NCBI RefSeq assembly: GCF_000635915.2
Contig: NZ_CP015614.1
Coordinates: 2,215,501 to 2,279,500 of the forward strand
Reading direction: 5' to 3'
Source: Brevundimonas naejangsanensis
GTDB taxonomy: Bacteria; Pseudomonadota; Alphaproteobacteria; Caulobacterales; Caulobacteraceae
Length of the DNA stretch: 64,000 bases
Part shown: in pieces, positions 26,801-35,155 of the stretch
Numbering within the stretch: the stretch's first letter is position 1
How the letters are laid out: each line of letters opens with the position of its first letter
The notes under the pieces: model-generated
The model's database searches: none
Told to the model about the DNA's origin: nothing
Seen by the model: the letters and a program-made list of their open reading frames with translations, nothing else
Position numbers and translations under genes: made by a program

Positions 26801-27009
26801 CGCTCGACCTCGACGTCGGCGTCGACGCCCTTGCGCTCCAGCCAGCCGACCAGCAGTTCGCGCGCCGCCGCCCGGCGGTTCAGATAGAGCGCCGCCGCCA
26901 GCACGAGCAGCACCATCAGGGCGACCCCGACGCCCTTCATCAGGGTCCGCACAGCGGAAGGCTTGCGAGGTCGCTCGCGCGGCGAGGAAGGATCGGCGTC
27001 TTCGGTCAA
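23818..27009 (-). CDS. ydbH: YdbH-like AsmA-family intermembrane phospholipid transport protein
   Basis: About 1063 residues. One N-terminal membrane helix (MKGVGVALMVLLVLAAALYL), then a very long beta-rich repeat region that would form a hydrophobic groove across the periplasm, ending with a dicarboxylate-type domain (KLNLPSDTPIDLTLDTTW). E. coli YdbH, TamB and YhdP share phospholipid transport to the outer membrane. The start is unclear: TTG at 27009, GTG at 26955 and ATG at 26940 are all possible, and the stretch further upstream to 27057 has low GC3 and looks non-coding. Confidence 0.88.
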   Translation of the reverse strand: MTEDADPSSPRERPRKPSAVRTLMKGVGVALMVLLVLAAALYLNRRAAARELLVGWLERKGVDADVEVERLEVNGFVGKISIGDPKNPDFKVERVEVDYALGLPWSKAGLGVTPSRVRLVRPIVRAAWKDGKLSLGSLDPLVEEFTGKPPKPDSRAPLVIVERGQARIDTEYGPVNLLADARIDNGKLMRLSGRMPAASLKSGGIEARGLGGVIEATTTGDRLAVALDLQAERFAAKDQASSEGAVLHLKGDLPYPDMKTRRGDGRVALTGRFTADAAGGAGVSSRAVNADLAFVGQVAGWINRYDLKGKGRLATTAGSVAAEGLQARALDLGLTDAEVAVAGGVEADKARWSVTTRARLNVEAGRAGETRLEGLSLSSASLRAGGHGDALEAQAPVALQARSVRAKDFSLRGASGALNLDVVRDAVTRIDLQGAVKADHAAVTSLGGPTADDLPEMAALKRALGDFALNAPRFRLSGDNAGLELTLPQPITARPANGGELRLEAHRKPLFASGEGASGGGALSLTSTRGGGLPDARFEGVEWRLTRGGFAARLKGRAGLDFGPARDIAFSTQGELASSGGRLTYTADDCIPLTIGKLDLGENSVEAISGRICPGDEPLITAQGGAWRARGRLADVQATAPFLEMRFSQAEGRLAVDGAAKGLSMRAAISKAQVSDVADPARFLPLQAKGEAQLADEVWTAGFDLTRLGHEVGRIDLRHDGRLQAGGAAIAAPNLTFTEHGLQPADLSPLVADYVKSPVEGSAGFEGRFDWTAEGATSSGVLTVPDLDFTSPAGKVQGLKGGVEFTSLTPLITAPDQTLTADRVQTVTPLTDFQLTFGLDEKALTIGGGRIQAAGGRISVEPLSLPLTPGEGWGGVIVVEGVQLNELLKSANLQDKAELDAVVSGRLPFTYDPKAGWRIVGGVLNGVRPGRLSIQPEVFDDLGAGGANSADLPPNTMQDLAYQAMQDLAISDLTAEVNSLDEGRLGVRFRINGRHDPPQREQLRLTFMELIRRDFMNKKLNLPSDTPIDLTLDTTWNANQIVSDLLEYARRGEAPVLTTDEQP

Positions 27010-27341
27010 GGTCGCGGAACGATCATCATCTAACGGTTGAAGGCGACAACGCCACAAAATGCGCCACGATGACAGTCGTTGCCTTACGACAACTCTACCG
27101 TGTCATCGTCGCCACTACACGACGATCAGACCCTAAAAATGGCGAAGATTCACGACTGGACCGCAGCGAACGTCGAAATACTTCATCAATCCCCCGCCAA
27201 GTTAACCGAATGTAACCTGACCGCTTCCCATCATGGATCAGCCGGGCTATACGGCTCGCTTCACTGTCGGTCGGGGACGTCCGGCGTGACCTAATTTCGA
27301 CTGGTCTGGCGCAGCACGCGTCGTTGATTCGCCGGGGACCC
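27010..27341. other. divergent intergenic region between ydbH and the M23 peptidase
   Basis: About 330 bp, clearly less GC-rich than its flanks and without a credible gene; a 71-codon frame at 27079 has no ribosome site or coding-like codon use. It must carry promoters for both directions. GTTAACCGAATGTAACC near 27200 partly resembles a CtrA site but has non-standard spacing. No terminator or repeat was seen. Confidence 0.6.
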
Positions 27342-28697
27342 ATGGCTCAGTTCGATCCACGCCGCCAGCCTGTTCGGCTTGCGCCGCACCTGCTGACCAC
27401 CTGCGCCGCCGTCGGCATCGCCCTGCTGGCGGGTCGAGGGTTTGAACAGGTGAAGGCCGAGGAGGTTCCACCTCTGACGGCGGAGCAGATCGAATTTCTT
27501 GAGGCCCAGGCCTACGCCGCCGCCGCCGCTCCGGCCGGCATGACCACCCCCGAAGCCATTCCCGTGCAGATTCGTCGCGGCGAGACGTTCGAACAGGCCG
27601 TGCGCCGCACCGGCGTCGGCGCCGAAGAAGCCCGCGCCGTGGCCGACACCGTCGCCAGCGCCTTTGACCTCAAGGACCTGCGCGCCGGCCTGAAGTTTGA
27701 AACCGCCGTGTCCAAGCCGCGCGGCGGCATGGGCGACGCCCGCCTGATCGGCCTGACCATGCGCACCGGCCCGGCCAGCCAGCTGACCGTGTCGCGCAGC
27801 TTCGACGGCGCGCTGCGCCTGCGCTCGCTGGACGAGAAGGTGACCGAGGAAACCGTCGTCGCCAACGACAAGGTTCAGCGCTCCCTGTCCGCCAGCGCCC
27901 GCGAACTGGGCGCCACCTCGGCCGTGGTGCGCCGCGCCAGCCAGCTGTTCGCCCACAAGTTCGACATGCAGCGCGACGTGCGCGCCGCCGACGAATTCAC
28001 CCTCGTCTTCGACCGCAAGGTCACCGAATCGGGCCGCACCGTCGAAACCGGCGAGCTTCTTTACGCCGAGCTGAAGGGCCACGCCTTCTATCGCTTCCAG
28101 CCCGCCGGCTCGAAGACGGCCCAGTATTTCGACGCTACCGGCAAGAACACGCGCACCGCCATGATGCGCACGCCGCTGCAGAACTTCCGCCGCGTCAGCT
28201 CCAACTTCGGCGTCCGCACCCACCCGATCTCGGGCTATCGCAAGATGCACCAGGGGATGGACTTCGCCGCATCGACCGGCACCCCGGTCGTGGCCCCCGC
28301 CGACGGCGTGGTGGTCGAGGCTCGGCGCTGGGGCGGCTACGGCAACTGGCTGCGCATCCGCCACGCCAACGGCCTGGAAAGCGGCTACGGCCACCTGTCG
28401 CGCTACGCCTCGGGCATGCGCGCGGGCCAGCGCGTGACCCAGGGCCAGGTCGTCGCCTATGTCGGCTCGACCGGCGCCTCGACCGGACCGCACCTGCACT
28501 ACGAAATCTGGCGCAACGGCCAGCGGATCAATCCCTCGGGCATCAAGACCCAGGAAGGCACCGTCCTGGCGGGCGCCGACCTGAACGCCTTCCGCGCCGA
28601 GAAGGCCCGCATCGACCGCATCATCGCCGCCGGCGGCCAGCGCCGCCCCGCCGCCGTGCAACAGGCCGCCAACGGCCTGCGTCCCGCCGAAGGCTGA
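27342..28697 (+). CDS. M23-family peptidoglycan endopeptidase (LytM)
   Basis: 451 residues. N-terminal membrane anchor or signal (TTCAAVGIALLAG), a LysM/OapA-like stretch (VQIRRGETFEQAVRRTGVGAEEA) and an M23 domain from about 285. Zn motifs are intact: H303 and D307 in HQGMDFA, then H385-L-H387 in GPHLHYEIW. It should cut peptide cross-links during wall growth or division. The start is the ATG after GGGGA; six codons upstream remain possible as a TTG start. It converges on tadG. Confidence 0.92.
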   Translation: MAQFDPRRQPVRLAPHLLTTCAAVGIALLAGRGFEQVKAEEVPPLTAEQIEFLEAQAYAAAAAPAGMTTPEAIPVQIRRGETFEQAVRRTGVGAEEARAVADTVASAFDLKDLRAGLKFETAVSKPRGGMGDARLIGLTMRTGPASQLTVSRSFDGALRLRSLDEKVTEETVVANDKVQRSLSASARELGATSAVVRRASQLFAHKFDMQRDVRAADEFTLVFDRKVTESGRTVETGELLYAELKGHAFYRFQPAGSKTAQYFDATGKNTRTAMMRTPLQNFRRVSSNFGVRTHPISGYRKMHQGMDFAASTGTPVVAPADGVVVEARRWGGYGNWLRIRHANGLESGYGHLSRYASGMRAGQRVTQGQVVAYVGSTGASTGPHLHYEIWRNGQRINPSGIKTQEGTVLAGADLNAFRAEKARIDRIIAAGGQRRPAAVQQAANGLRPAEG

Positions 28698-28717
28698 TAC
28701 CGGGCAACAGTCGCGCC

Positions 28718-30412
28718 TCAACCGACCAGTTGCGGCGCGCCTTCCTGATTCGGACACCGCACGCCGTGGACCCGCAGGTCCGCCTCGCCCAGACGCACGC
28801 CCAGAAGCTCCAGCAGGGGCTGAACCACCCCGTCCAGAACCGGGCCTAGCGGCGTCAGCAGCCCGCGGACGCTCGCCAACAGTTCGCTGACCGGCAGACT
28901 GATCAGGCCTCCCAGCAACTCGACCTTCAGGTCCAGTTTGGTCAGCAGGCTCGCGATCACCCCCTGGCCGAACTGTTTGGAGCCCACCGTCTTGGGTTCG
29001 CCCGCGGCGATATCGACGGCGGTGAAACGGACCTGGCGCCAATGAGGGTCGGCCGCCTCTATGTCCGCCCGGCCGGTCACATTGGCCGCCTTGATGCCGA
29101 GAAGCCCCAGGACCGACACCAGAGGCGCAGGGGTGACGGTCAGTTTCGACTTGAAGTCCCGCAGTTTGGTCTTGTCGATGGCGCCGATCGCCGCCCGCGC
29201 CACGCCCGTCTTGACCTCCAGCGTTGCACCGGGTCCCGGGCTGCAGTCGATCTGCTTCAGCCGCGCCTGCGCGCTCGCCGCTTCGATCAGGACAGGAAGT
29301 TTGATCGCGGTGAGATCCGACAGGCCCTTGGCGGTCGTCGCCTCAAGATAAAGCCGCGTCTGCACCGTGCGGATGATCGGCTCGCCCCTGCTGGTCACCG
29401 TCAGCCAAGGCGACCGGTTCGGTCGCTCGCCGATGGCCAGCATGACATCCAGGTCGGCGAGGCCGAGCCGCGCGCCCACATCCAGCGCCAGCTGGCGTTC
29501 CTTGTTCGCCGTCTGCAGGCTCGCCATCAGCAGGTCAAAGACGGACACCTGGGCGTTCAACCGCTCACGCAGTCCCTGACGGGCGTCGGCCTCCACGCCG
29601 ATCAGATCGCCGAGCTTCAAACCGGCGTCCGCGGGCGCGACCGTCAGCTTGCTCAGCGCGCTGCTGGGCCCCGCGCCTGCGATCCGCTCCAGCACGCGCA
29701 GGACACGCCCGGTCTCGACCTCATGCTTCAGCAAAGCGTCATAGTCCCCCGCCGTCACCCCCAGATCCGCCGCCAGCGCGTCCGAGAACTGCAGCAGGCT
29801 GACCTGGGCGTCGAGCAGGCTTCTGTAATCCATCAGGGTCAGCGACACCCGGCCTCCCAGAAGGCCCGACAACAGGCTGTTGGCCAGCCCCCCGTCCACC
29901 GACCCCAGCCGCGACCCGATCGAGAACAGGGCTGTCGGCGCGCCGCCGGGCCGCGCAGCCGTCGCCTGTTTGGTGATCGACACCGCATCGCGCCCCAGAA
30001 CGACGCGGCCAAAGAACAAGGGGGCGGGCGCCGTCGCCGTCACCTGCGCGGCGTTGACCTGCCCTTCGGCCGCGAGGAACCTCTGCGACGGCTTCAGCCT
30101 GGGGTCCGGCGTATAGACGCCCGTCTGCACGCTTAAGGTCGCGATATCCGCCAGATTGGCCCGCGCCGTCGCCTGCGCCGCCGCTTCGGCGTGCTGAAGC
30201 GAGCCCGCGGCGGCCAGCGCCGACAGATCGACTGCGCCTTGCAGCTCCCGCCCCTTCAGGACCACCATTCCCACATCGACCGCCAGGGCGGCGCTGACGC
30301 AGATCAGCGCGCCGAAGGCCGCCGACATGATCGTCACTCCGCCGCGCCGGTTTCGTCCCAGACGCCTGATCACCCGGCGCAGACCGTTCGACCCGTTCAC
30401 ATCAGACCTCAT
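28718..30412 (-). CDS. tadG: TadG-like protein (Flp pilus assembly), DUF2134 type
   Basis: 564 residues. Basic N-terminus with RNRRGGVTIMSAAFGALICV, a TadG-type prepilin-like membrane helix near residues 26-50, then a long exported part rich in Ala/Leu. It overlaps tadE by 11 bp. TadE and TadG are pseudopilin-like envelope proteins of the tight-adherence system; the secretion ATPase, platform and Flp pilin genes are not in this window. A role in surface adhesion is inferred from family only. Confidence 0.83.
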   Translation of the reverse strand: MRSDVNGSNGLRRVIRRLGRNRRGGVTIMSAAFGALICVSAALAVDVGMVVLKGRELQGAVDLSALAAAGSLQHAEAAAQATARANLADIATLSVQTGVYTPDPRLKPSQRFLAAEGQVNAAQVTATAPAPLFFGRVVLGRDAVSITKQATAARPGGAPTALFSIGSRLGSVDGGLANSLLSGLLGGRVSLTLMDYRSLLDAQVSLLQFSDALAADLGVTAGDYDALLKHEVETGRVLRVLERIAGAGPSSALSKLTVAPADAGLKLGDLIGVEADARQGLRERLNAQVSVFDLLMASLQTANKERQLALDVGARLGLADLDVMLAIGERPNRSPWLTVTSRGEPIIRTVQTRLYLEATTAKGLSDLTAIKLPVLIEAASAQARLKQIDCSPGPGATLEVKTGVARAAIGAIDKTKLRDFKSKLTVTPAPLVSVLGLLGIKAANVTGRADIEAADPHWRQVRFTAVDIAAGEPKTVGSKQFGQGVIASLLTKLDLKVELLGGLISLPVSELLASVRGLLTPLGPVLDGVVQPLLELLGVRLGEADLRVHGVRCPNQEGAPQLVG

Positions 30413-30821
30413 TGATCTGAATGACGGCGGCGCGACGGATGACCTTGGGCGGCGACACGGTCAGGGGCGCCAGGGCCATCAGAGGGTGATGAGCGGCGTC
30501 ATAGGCCACCACGACGCGGAAAAACCGACCGTCCACGCTGGTCTCGACAGAAGCGTCTGCGGCCCTCAACCCCAGATTGCGCAGATGCCCCTCGACGCCG
30601 TCACGGGCCAGTTGCTCCCGCTCTGCGGGATCGAGCCCGGCGACCGCCGCGCGCGCGCCTTCCGACACCGCCGCCTGAACCGAATGGGCCATCCACAGCC
30701 AGCCGCCGTAAACGATCATGCCCACGACCAGCAGCAGAAAGAAGGGACCGACGATGGCGAACTCGATCGCCGCCGCGCCTGTGCGCCTGCCCGCTACACC
30801 AGAACCACACGCCTTCTGCAT
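30402..30821 (-). CDS. tadE: TadE-like pseudopilin
   Basis: 139 residues. The TadE domain is plain: GRRTGAAAIEFAIVGPFFLLL with Glu five residues after the Gly, as in class III prepilins, then a helix and FRVVVAYDAAHH. Processed by a TadV-like peptidase in the family. First gene of the tadE-tadG pair. An empty 125-bp spacer separates it from the tRNA gene. Confidence 0.88.
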   Translation of the reverse strand: MQKACGSGVAGRRTGAAAIEFAIVGPFFLLLVVGMIVYGGWLWMAHSVQAAVSEGARAAVAGLDPAEREQLARDGVEGHLRNLGLRAADASVETSVDGRFFRVVVAYDAAHHPLMALAPLTVSPPKVIRRAAVIQINEV

Positions 30822-30946
30822 CGTCGCGCTCCTGACTGAGCAGCGATCATGTGCAACACAACTTAAGGGAGAATGTAGGCGCTGAACAAACCGCGCCTGT
30901 TGCGGCGTCGAAGCTCTGCATGCTGGAGAAAGCGTTGGGAGGTGTT

Positions 30947-31020
<74 letters not shown>

Positions 31021-31056
31021 ATCGCCGAAGCGAGCGCGGAAGATATAGGGCGCGGA

Positions 31057-31086
31057 GCAAAAGAAAAGGCCCGGCGAACCGGGCCC
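31057..31086 (-). terminator. Rho-independent terminator of the TraB/GumN gene
   Basis: On the minus strand GGCCCGG-TTCG-CCGGGCC with an extra-stable UUCG loop, then TTTTCTTTT. It lies between the TraB/GumN gene and the tRNA gene. Confidence 0.88.
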
Positions 31087-31114
31087 CTGATTTTTCTCAG
31101 ATCTGGCGACGGCC

Positions 31115-32068
31115 CTAGTCGCGCACTTCCTCGACCTTGACGCCCCGCTTGGCCAGCATGGTCTGGACGCTGTCGGCGCCTGCCAGGTGGCCCGCGCCTA
31201 CCGAGATGAAGGCCGTGCCCGAGCCCTCCAGCAAGGTCAGGATCTGCCGGGTCCAGTCGGCGTTGCGGCGCGTCAGCATGACGTCGTACATTTCAGGCGA
31301 CTGGGCCTTCATCTCCTGGCCGATCAGGGCGTCCAGGCTGTCGACGTCGCCGGTCGACCAGGCGCCGACCATGCGGCCAAGGAACTCGGGCGCCTGCTCG
31401 AACTCCTTCAAGCCGGAGCGCAGCATGGCCAGTTGCGCCTTTTCGGACATGTCGGCGATGAAGCCGATCTGTTGCGCCATCGTCTCAAAGCCCTTGATCG
31501 GCTTGCCGGCGGCGGCGGCGCGGGCGTGCAGCACCTGGTCCCCGCCGTTTTGCGGCAGATAGCCGGCCTTGGTGATGCTGGCGATCGCCAGTTGCAGGGC
31601 CGCGAACCAGGGCCGCAAGGGATCCAGCGAAGCCCCCGTGGAGCCGACCTGGCGTGCGGCGGCGTCGAGGTCGGCCAGTTCTTCAGCCGTCAGCAGGCTG
31701 GACAGGGGGCGGTCCGGCGACACGCCCTTGGCCTGAATGATCGGCACGGCGCCGGCCGCATCGTTCAGATCGGCGATCTCGAACCAGTATTCATCGGCGC
31801 TGGCGAAGGCCCGGTCCAGCTTGGCGCTGCCCCAAGGCGTCTCGGGCTTCAGCACATGGACGGTGCCGAACAGATAGAGGGTCGAATCCTCGTCCTTCAC
31901 CACCCACAGGCGCGGGCCGGATCCGGCCGGAGCGGCCACCACCGCGGCGGGATCGACGGCGGCGGGCGCAGCCTGGGCGAAGGCGGGCGTGCTCGGCGCC
32001 AGCACGGCGGCCCCGAGGGCGACGACGGAGACAGAGGCGCAGGCGCGGCTCCAGAGGCGGCGGATCAT
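31115..32068 (-). CDS. TraB/GumN-family exported protein
   Basis: 317 residues from the ATG at 32068; an upstream extension overlaps the HTH gene and lacks a signal. Signal peptide ends APSTPAFAQA. The family marks are LYLFGTVHVLKPETPW at the start of the mature part and GTAFISVGAGHLAGADSVQTML near the end. The fold is related to EreA/ChaN, with conserved His and Glu of unproved catalytic role. Followed by a UUCG-loop terminator. Confidence 0.9.
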   Translation of the reverse strand: MIRRLWSRACASVSVVALGAAVLAPSTPAFAQAAPAAVDPAAVVAAPAGSGPRLWVVKDEDSTLYLFGTVHVLKPETPWGSAKLDRAFASADEYWFEIADLNDAAGAVPIIQAKGVSPDRPLSSLLTAEELADLDAAARQVGSTGASLDPLRPWFAALQLAIASITKAGYLPQNGGDQVLHARAAAAGKPIKGFETMAQQIGFIADMSEKAQLAMLRSGLKEFEQAPEFLGRMVGAWSTGDVDSLDALIGQEMKAQSPEMYDVMLTRRNADWTRQILTLLEGSGTAFISVGAGHLAGADSVQTMLAKRGVKVEEVRD

Positions 32069-32105
32069 GGTCGGGCTCCTAAGTCGCAGAAAAAAGAGAG
32101 ACGCG

Positions 32106-32303
32106 TCAGCCCTCTTCGTCGATGAAGATGGACTCGATGGGCATCTCAAACAGCCGCGCGATCTTGAAGGCCAGCGGCAGGGAGGGGTCGTAGCGGCCGG
32201 TCTCCAGCGCATTCACCGTCTGGCGCGAGACGCCCAGTTCCTGCGCCAGGTGCGCCTGGCTCCAGTCGCGCTCGGCGCGCAATACCTTGAGGCGGTTCTT
32301 CAC
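32106..32303 (-). CDS. small XRE-type transcription regulator
   Basis: 65 residues, entirely one helix-turn-helix domain: WSQAHLAQELGVSRQTVNALETGRYDPSLPLAFKIA-type sequence, YozG-like, ending with IESIFIDEEG. It lies 10 bp after a membrane protein gene, a pairing typical of small membrane/regulator operons that autoregulate. A palindrome at 32779 in front of the pair is the likely operator. Confidence 0.92.
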   Translation of the reverse strand: MKNRLKVLRAERDWSQAHLAQELGVSRQTVNALETGRYDPSLPLAFKIARLFEMPIESIFIDEEG

Positions 32304-32313
32304 GGCGTCCTCC

Positions 32314-32757
32314 TCATCGGCGTCCCAGCCACCACCAGGCCCAGGCCAGGCCGTAGCCGGCGAGCTGGAACAGAAGAATGGCCATCATGCCGGTCAACAG
32401 CAGTTCCGGCGGCGTCTCGCCCGCCCATTGCGGCAGCACGACCTCTTCGCGCCGCAGCGACAGGACCATCAACAGCACGGCGCCGACCGCCATGCCGCTG
32501 GTCCCGCCCCAGAACCAGGAGCATTTGTGGGCCTCGCGCGCGGCCTCGTCGAGATGACGCCACCACCAGACGCAGATCAGCAGCGCCCCCGCCATCACCA
32601 GACTCAGCATCACAGCGGTCATGGCGAAGCCGCCCACGCCGGGCTGGTCGGACAGGATCACGCCCAGAACGCCGCCGATCAGCCCCAAACCCAGGGAGAC
32701 GGCGAACACCAGCAGGGCGCCGCGAATCCCAAGCGGCTTGAACGATTTGAACGACAT
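32314..32757 (-). CDS. four-helix membrane protein paired with an HTH regulator
   Basis: 147 residues with four membrane helices (about 12-34, 44-66, 82-104, 122-142). Trp-rich loops (VWWWRHLD, WAWWWLGRR). No signal peptide and no known family. Its gene precedes the XRE regulator, spaced 10 bp. Such pairs are common in Bacteroidota and Proteobacteria, and the membrane partner has no proven role. Confidence 0.78.
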   Translation of the reverse strand: MSFKSFKPLGIRGALLVFAVSLGLGLIGGVLGVILSDQPGVGGFAMTAVMLSLVMAGALLICVWWWRHLDEAAREAHKCSWFWGGTSGMAVGAVLLMVLSLRREEVVLPQWAGETPPELLLTGMMAILLFQLAGYGLAWAWWWLGRR

Positions 32758-32778
32758 CGGCGCTCTCAGGCAAAAACA

Positions 32779-32794
32779 GACAAGTTTGTTTGTC
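32779..32794. promoter_or_regulatory. putative operator of the membrane-protein/XRE pair
   Basis: GACAA-GTTTGT-TTGTC is a perfect 5-6-5 dyad, AT-rich, 22 bp before the membrane gene ATG. It is a reasonable site for the XRE protein encoded downstream or for the promoter core. Confidence 0.4.
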
Positions 32795-32836
32795 AGTCCC
32801 AGCGCACCACGTCAAGCGTGTTTGTCACACCCGGTG

Positions 32837-34051
32837 TCATTCCGGCGCGTTCAGCAGCTCCGGCCGGCTGAGGGCGCGGGGCGATTGTTCGACGGCGGTC
32901 AGTTCGGGCAGTTCCTTGCCTTCGTGGTCGACCTTCAGGTCCTCGAAACGGCGGGCCGAGACCATAACCTGGCTCTCCAGCGAGCCGACGAACTGGTTGT
33001 AGCGGCCGACCGCCGCGTCCAGCGCCTTGCCGACCGAGGCGGCGTGGCCGCCCATCACCGACAGGCGCTTGTAGAGCTCCTTGCCCAGGCGGGCGACGTC
33101 CTCGGCGTTCCGAGCCTGCTCCTCGGCGCGCCAGCCGTAGGCGACGGCTTTGCACAAGGCGAACAGGGTGGTGGGGGTGACGATGACCACGCGCGAGGCC
33201 ATGGCCGTGGTCATCAGGTCCGGCTCATGGTCCAGGGCGGCGGCCAGGAAGGCGTCGCCGGGCACGAACATGGCGACGAAATCGGGGCTGGGTTTGAACT
33301 GGTCCTGATAGGCCTTGGACGACAGCTGGCGCACGTGGGTCTTCATGCTGGCGGCGGTGCGCAGGGACATGGCGCGGGCCTGGGCCTCCTCGTCCCCGTC
33401 CGCCTCGTCAGGGAAGGCCAGGGAGACCTTGGCGTCGATGACGAACATCCCGCCGCCGGGCAGTTTGACGATGAAGTCCGGGCGCTGCTGGCGGCCCTCG
33501 TCATTGGCCGAGGAATTCTGCTCTTCGAAGTCGAAGCGGCCGGCCATGCCTGCGGCTTCCAGCACGTTGCGGCAGGTCTGCTCGCCCCAGCGGCCGCGTC
33601 GGCCGGTGTTGCCCTTCAGCGCCTCGGTCAGGCGCCGCGCCTCGTCGCGGGTGGCGGTGGAGGCGGCCATCAACAGGTTGAGCTGCTCCTTCAGCCCGCC
33701 GGTCTCGTCGGCGCGGCTCTTCTCCAGAGCGGTGACGTGCTCCTGAAACTTGGCGAGGGTCTCCGAGACGGGCTTGAGCTGAGCCTCCATGCGCTCGCGC
33801 GCGACGCGGTCCTGGGCCTGGAAGGTCTCGGTGGCGCGGGCGACCAGCTTGGCCGCCACGGCCTCGGCCGACTGCGAAGCCTGAGCCTTGAGGAACTCGG
33901 CCATGGAGTCCCGGCTCTCCTCCATCAGCTCCAGCCGGGCGTCGGCGGCGTCCAGCGCGCCCTTCGTCTTCTGCCAGCCCATGTAGGCCCACAGGAAACC
34001 GCCGCCCGCCATGAGCGCGACGACCAGCAGGATGAGTTCGAGCGTGTTCAT
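32837..34051 (-). CDS. rmuC: DNA recombination protein RmuC
   Basis: 404 residues. N-terminal membrane helix (1-22), a long coiled coil (about 30-160), then the RmuC nuclease-like domain with GRRGRWGEQTCRNVLEAAGM and PDFIVKLPGGG-to-VIDAKVSL, which carries the PD-ExK-type Asp and Lys. It limits DNA inversion between short inverted repeats in E. coli. Directly downstream of recR (55 bp apart), on the same strand. Confidence 0.94.
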   Translation of the reverse strand: MNTLELILLVVALMAGGGFLWAYMGWQKTKGALDAADARLELMEESRDSMAEFLKAQASQSAEAVAAKLVARATETFQAQDRVARERMEAQLKPVSETLAKFQEHVTALEKSRADETGGLKEQLNLLMAASTATRDEARRLTEALKGNTGRRGRWGEQTCRNVLEAAGMAGRFDFEEQNSSANDEGRQQRPDFIVKLPGGGMFVIDAKVSLAFPDEADGDEEAQARAMSLRTAASMKTHVRQLSSKAYQDQFKPSPDFVAMFVPGDAFLAAALDHEPDLMTTAMASRVVIVTPTTLFALCKAVAYGWRAEEQARNAEDVARLGKELYKRLSVMGGHAASVGKALDAAVGRYNQFVGSLESQVMVSARRFEDLKVDHEGKELPELTAVEQSPRALSRPELLNAPE

Positions 34052-34106
34052 GCTCCGTTCCTAGCGGGAGTCGGGAACGGAAGAAAGTCGCCCGTCGGGA
34101 GCGCGT

Positions 34107-34724
34107 TCAGGCGCGCCGCCGGGCCCGCAGCGCCTGGATGATGGTGCCGTCGTCCAGCCAGTCCAGCTCGCCGCCGACCGGCACGCCGCGCGCCAGTGAC
34201 GTGACCTGCACCCCCGCCGCCGACAGGCGCTCGGCCAGGTAATGGGCCGTGGTTTGGCCGTCGACCGTGGCGGGCAGGGCCAGGACGACCTCCCTCGCCT
34301 CGCCGCCGCCCATTTCGCCGCCTTTGACCCGGCCGATCAGTTCGGCGATGCGCAGCTGTTCGGGGCCGACGCCGTCCAGCGCGGAGAGCAGGCCGCCCAG
34401 CACGTGATACTTGCCGCGAAAGGCGCCCGAGCGCTCCATGGCCCACAGGGCGCCGGCCTCCTCGACGACGCAGATCAGGGCGTTGTCGCGGGTCTGGTCC
34501 GAGCAGACCGAGCAGGGGTCGCGCGTATCGGGCGCGCCGCAGACCGAACAGTTGACGACCTTGGCCGCCGTCTCGGCCAGAGACGCCGCCAGCGGGACCA
34601 GCAACTGCTCGCGCCGCTTCAACAGGGCCAGGGCCGCGCGCCGAGCCGAGCGCGGGCCCATGCCCGGCAGCTTGGCCAGCAGACTGATGAGCCGTTCGAT
34701 TTCCGGCCCGGCGGAAGCGGCCAT
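34107..34724 (-). CDS. recR: recombination mediator RecR
   Basis: 205 residues. Helix-hairpin-helix (LPGMGPRSARRAAL, 19-32), Cys4 zinc finger at C59, C62, C71 and C74, and Toprim domain from about 82 with VVEEAGALWAMERSG. Acts with RecF/RecO in single-strand gap repair. Its ATG overlaps the ybaB stop by one base, the classical order. Start taken at the ATG after the ybaB frame; longer frames are artefact. Confidence 0.96.
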   Translation of the reverse strand: MAASAGPEIERLISLLAKLPGMGPRSARRAALALLKRREQLLVPLAASLAETAAKVVNCSVCGAPDTRDPCSVCSDQTRDNALICVVEEAGALWAMERSGAFRGKYHVLGGLLSALDGVGPEQLRIAELIGRVKGGEMGGGEAREVVLALPATVDGQTTAHYLAERLSAAGVQVTSLARGVPVGGELDWLDDGTIIQALRARRRA

Positions 34725-35053
34725 CAGAAGAGTTTCGGCATTCCGGGGATGTTCATCCCGGCCATGGGCCCGGCGGCGTCGCGCATCAGGGCGTTGTTGA
34801 TCTCGTCCAGCTTGCGCTTGGCGTCGGCGTGGGCGGCGACGATCAGGTCGGCCAGTATCTCGCCCTCGCCGGGGGCCATCAGGCTGTCGTCGATCTTCAC
34901 CGAGGTGATTTCGCCGGGACCTTTCAGGGCGACGGTGACAAGGCCGCCGCCCGAGGTTCCCTCGGCGGTGGATTCGGCCATTTTCGCCTGGGCGTCCTGC
35001 AGCTTCTGCTGCATCGCCTGGGCCTGTTGCATCAGGGCGTTGAGATCTTTCAT
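34724..35053 (-). CDS. ybaB: YbaB/EbfC nucleoid-associated protein
   Basis: 109 residues. DLNALMQQAQAMQQKLQDAQ at the N-terminus, GGGLVTVALKG and KIDDSLMA in the centre, and PGMPKLF at the end match YbaB, a dimeric DNA-binding protein. Lies before recR as usual, but dnaX is not immediately upstream because a plus-strand gene intervenes. Confidence 0.95.
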   Translation of the reverse strand: MKDLNALMQQAQAMQQKLQDAQAKMAESTAEGTSGGGLVTVALKGPGEITSVKIDDSLMAPGEGEILADLIVAAHADAKRKLDEINNALMRDAAGPMAGMNIPGMPKLF

Positions 35054-35155
35054 GCCCCCTAGATAGGATCAAGCGCCGCCCGGCTCCAGACCCCCGCGAA
35101 GAAAGCGTGTCGCGGCGCCTAGCGGTTATTCGCTGAGAAATCGCCGGCCGATCCC

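Noticed and set aside
24790..27033. 747-codon plus-strand frame opposite ydbH
   Set aside because: Arg/Gln/Ala-rich shadow typical of GC-rich antisense; no ribosome site or domain.
27190..27215. GTTAACCGAATGTAACC, CtrA-like
   Set aside because: Only one half-site is intact and spacing is off.
27079..27294. 71-codon frame in the ydbH/peptidase gap
   Set aside because: No ribosome site, AT-biased codons unlike neighbours, no motif.
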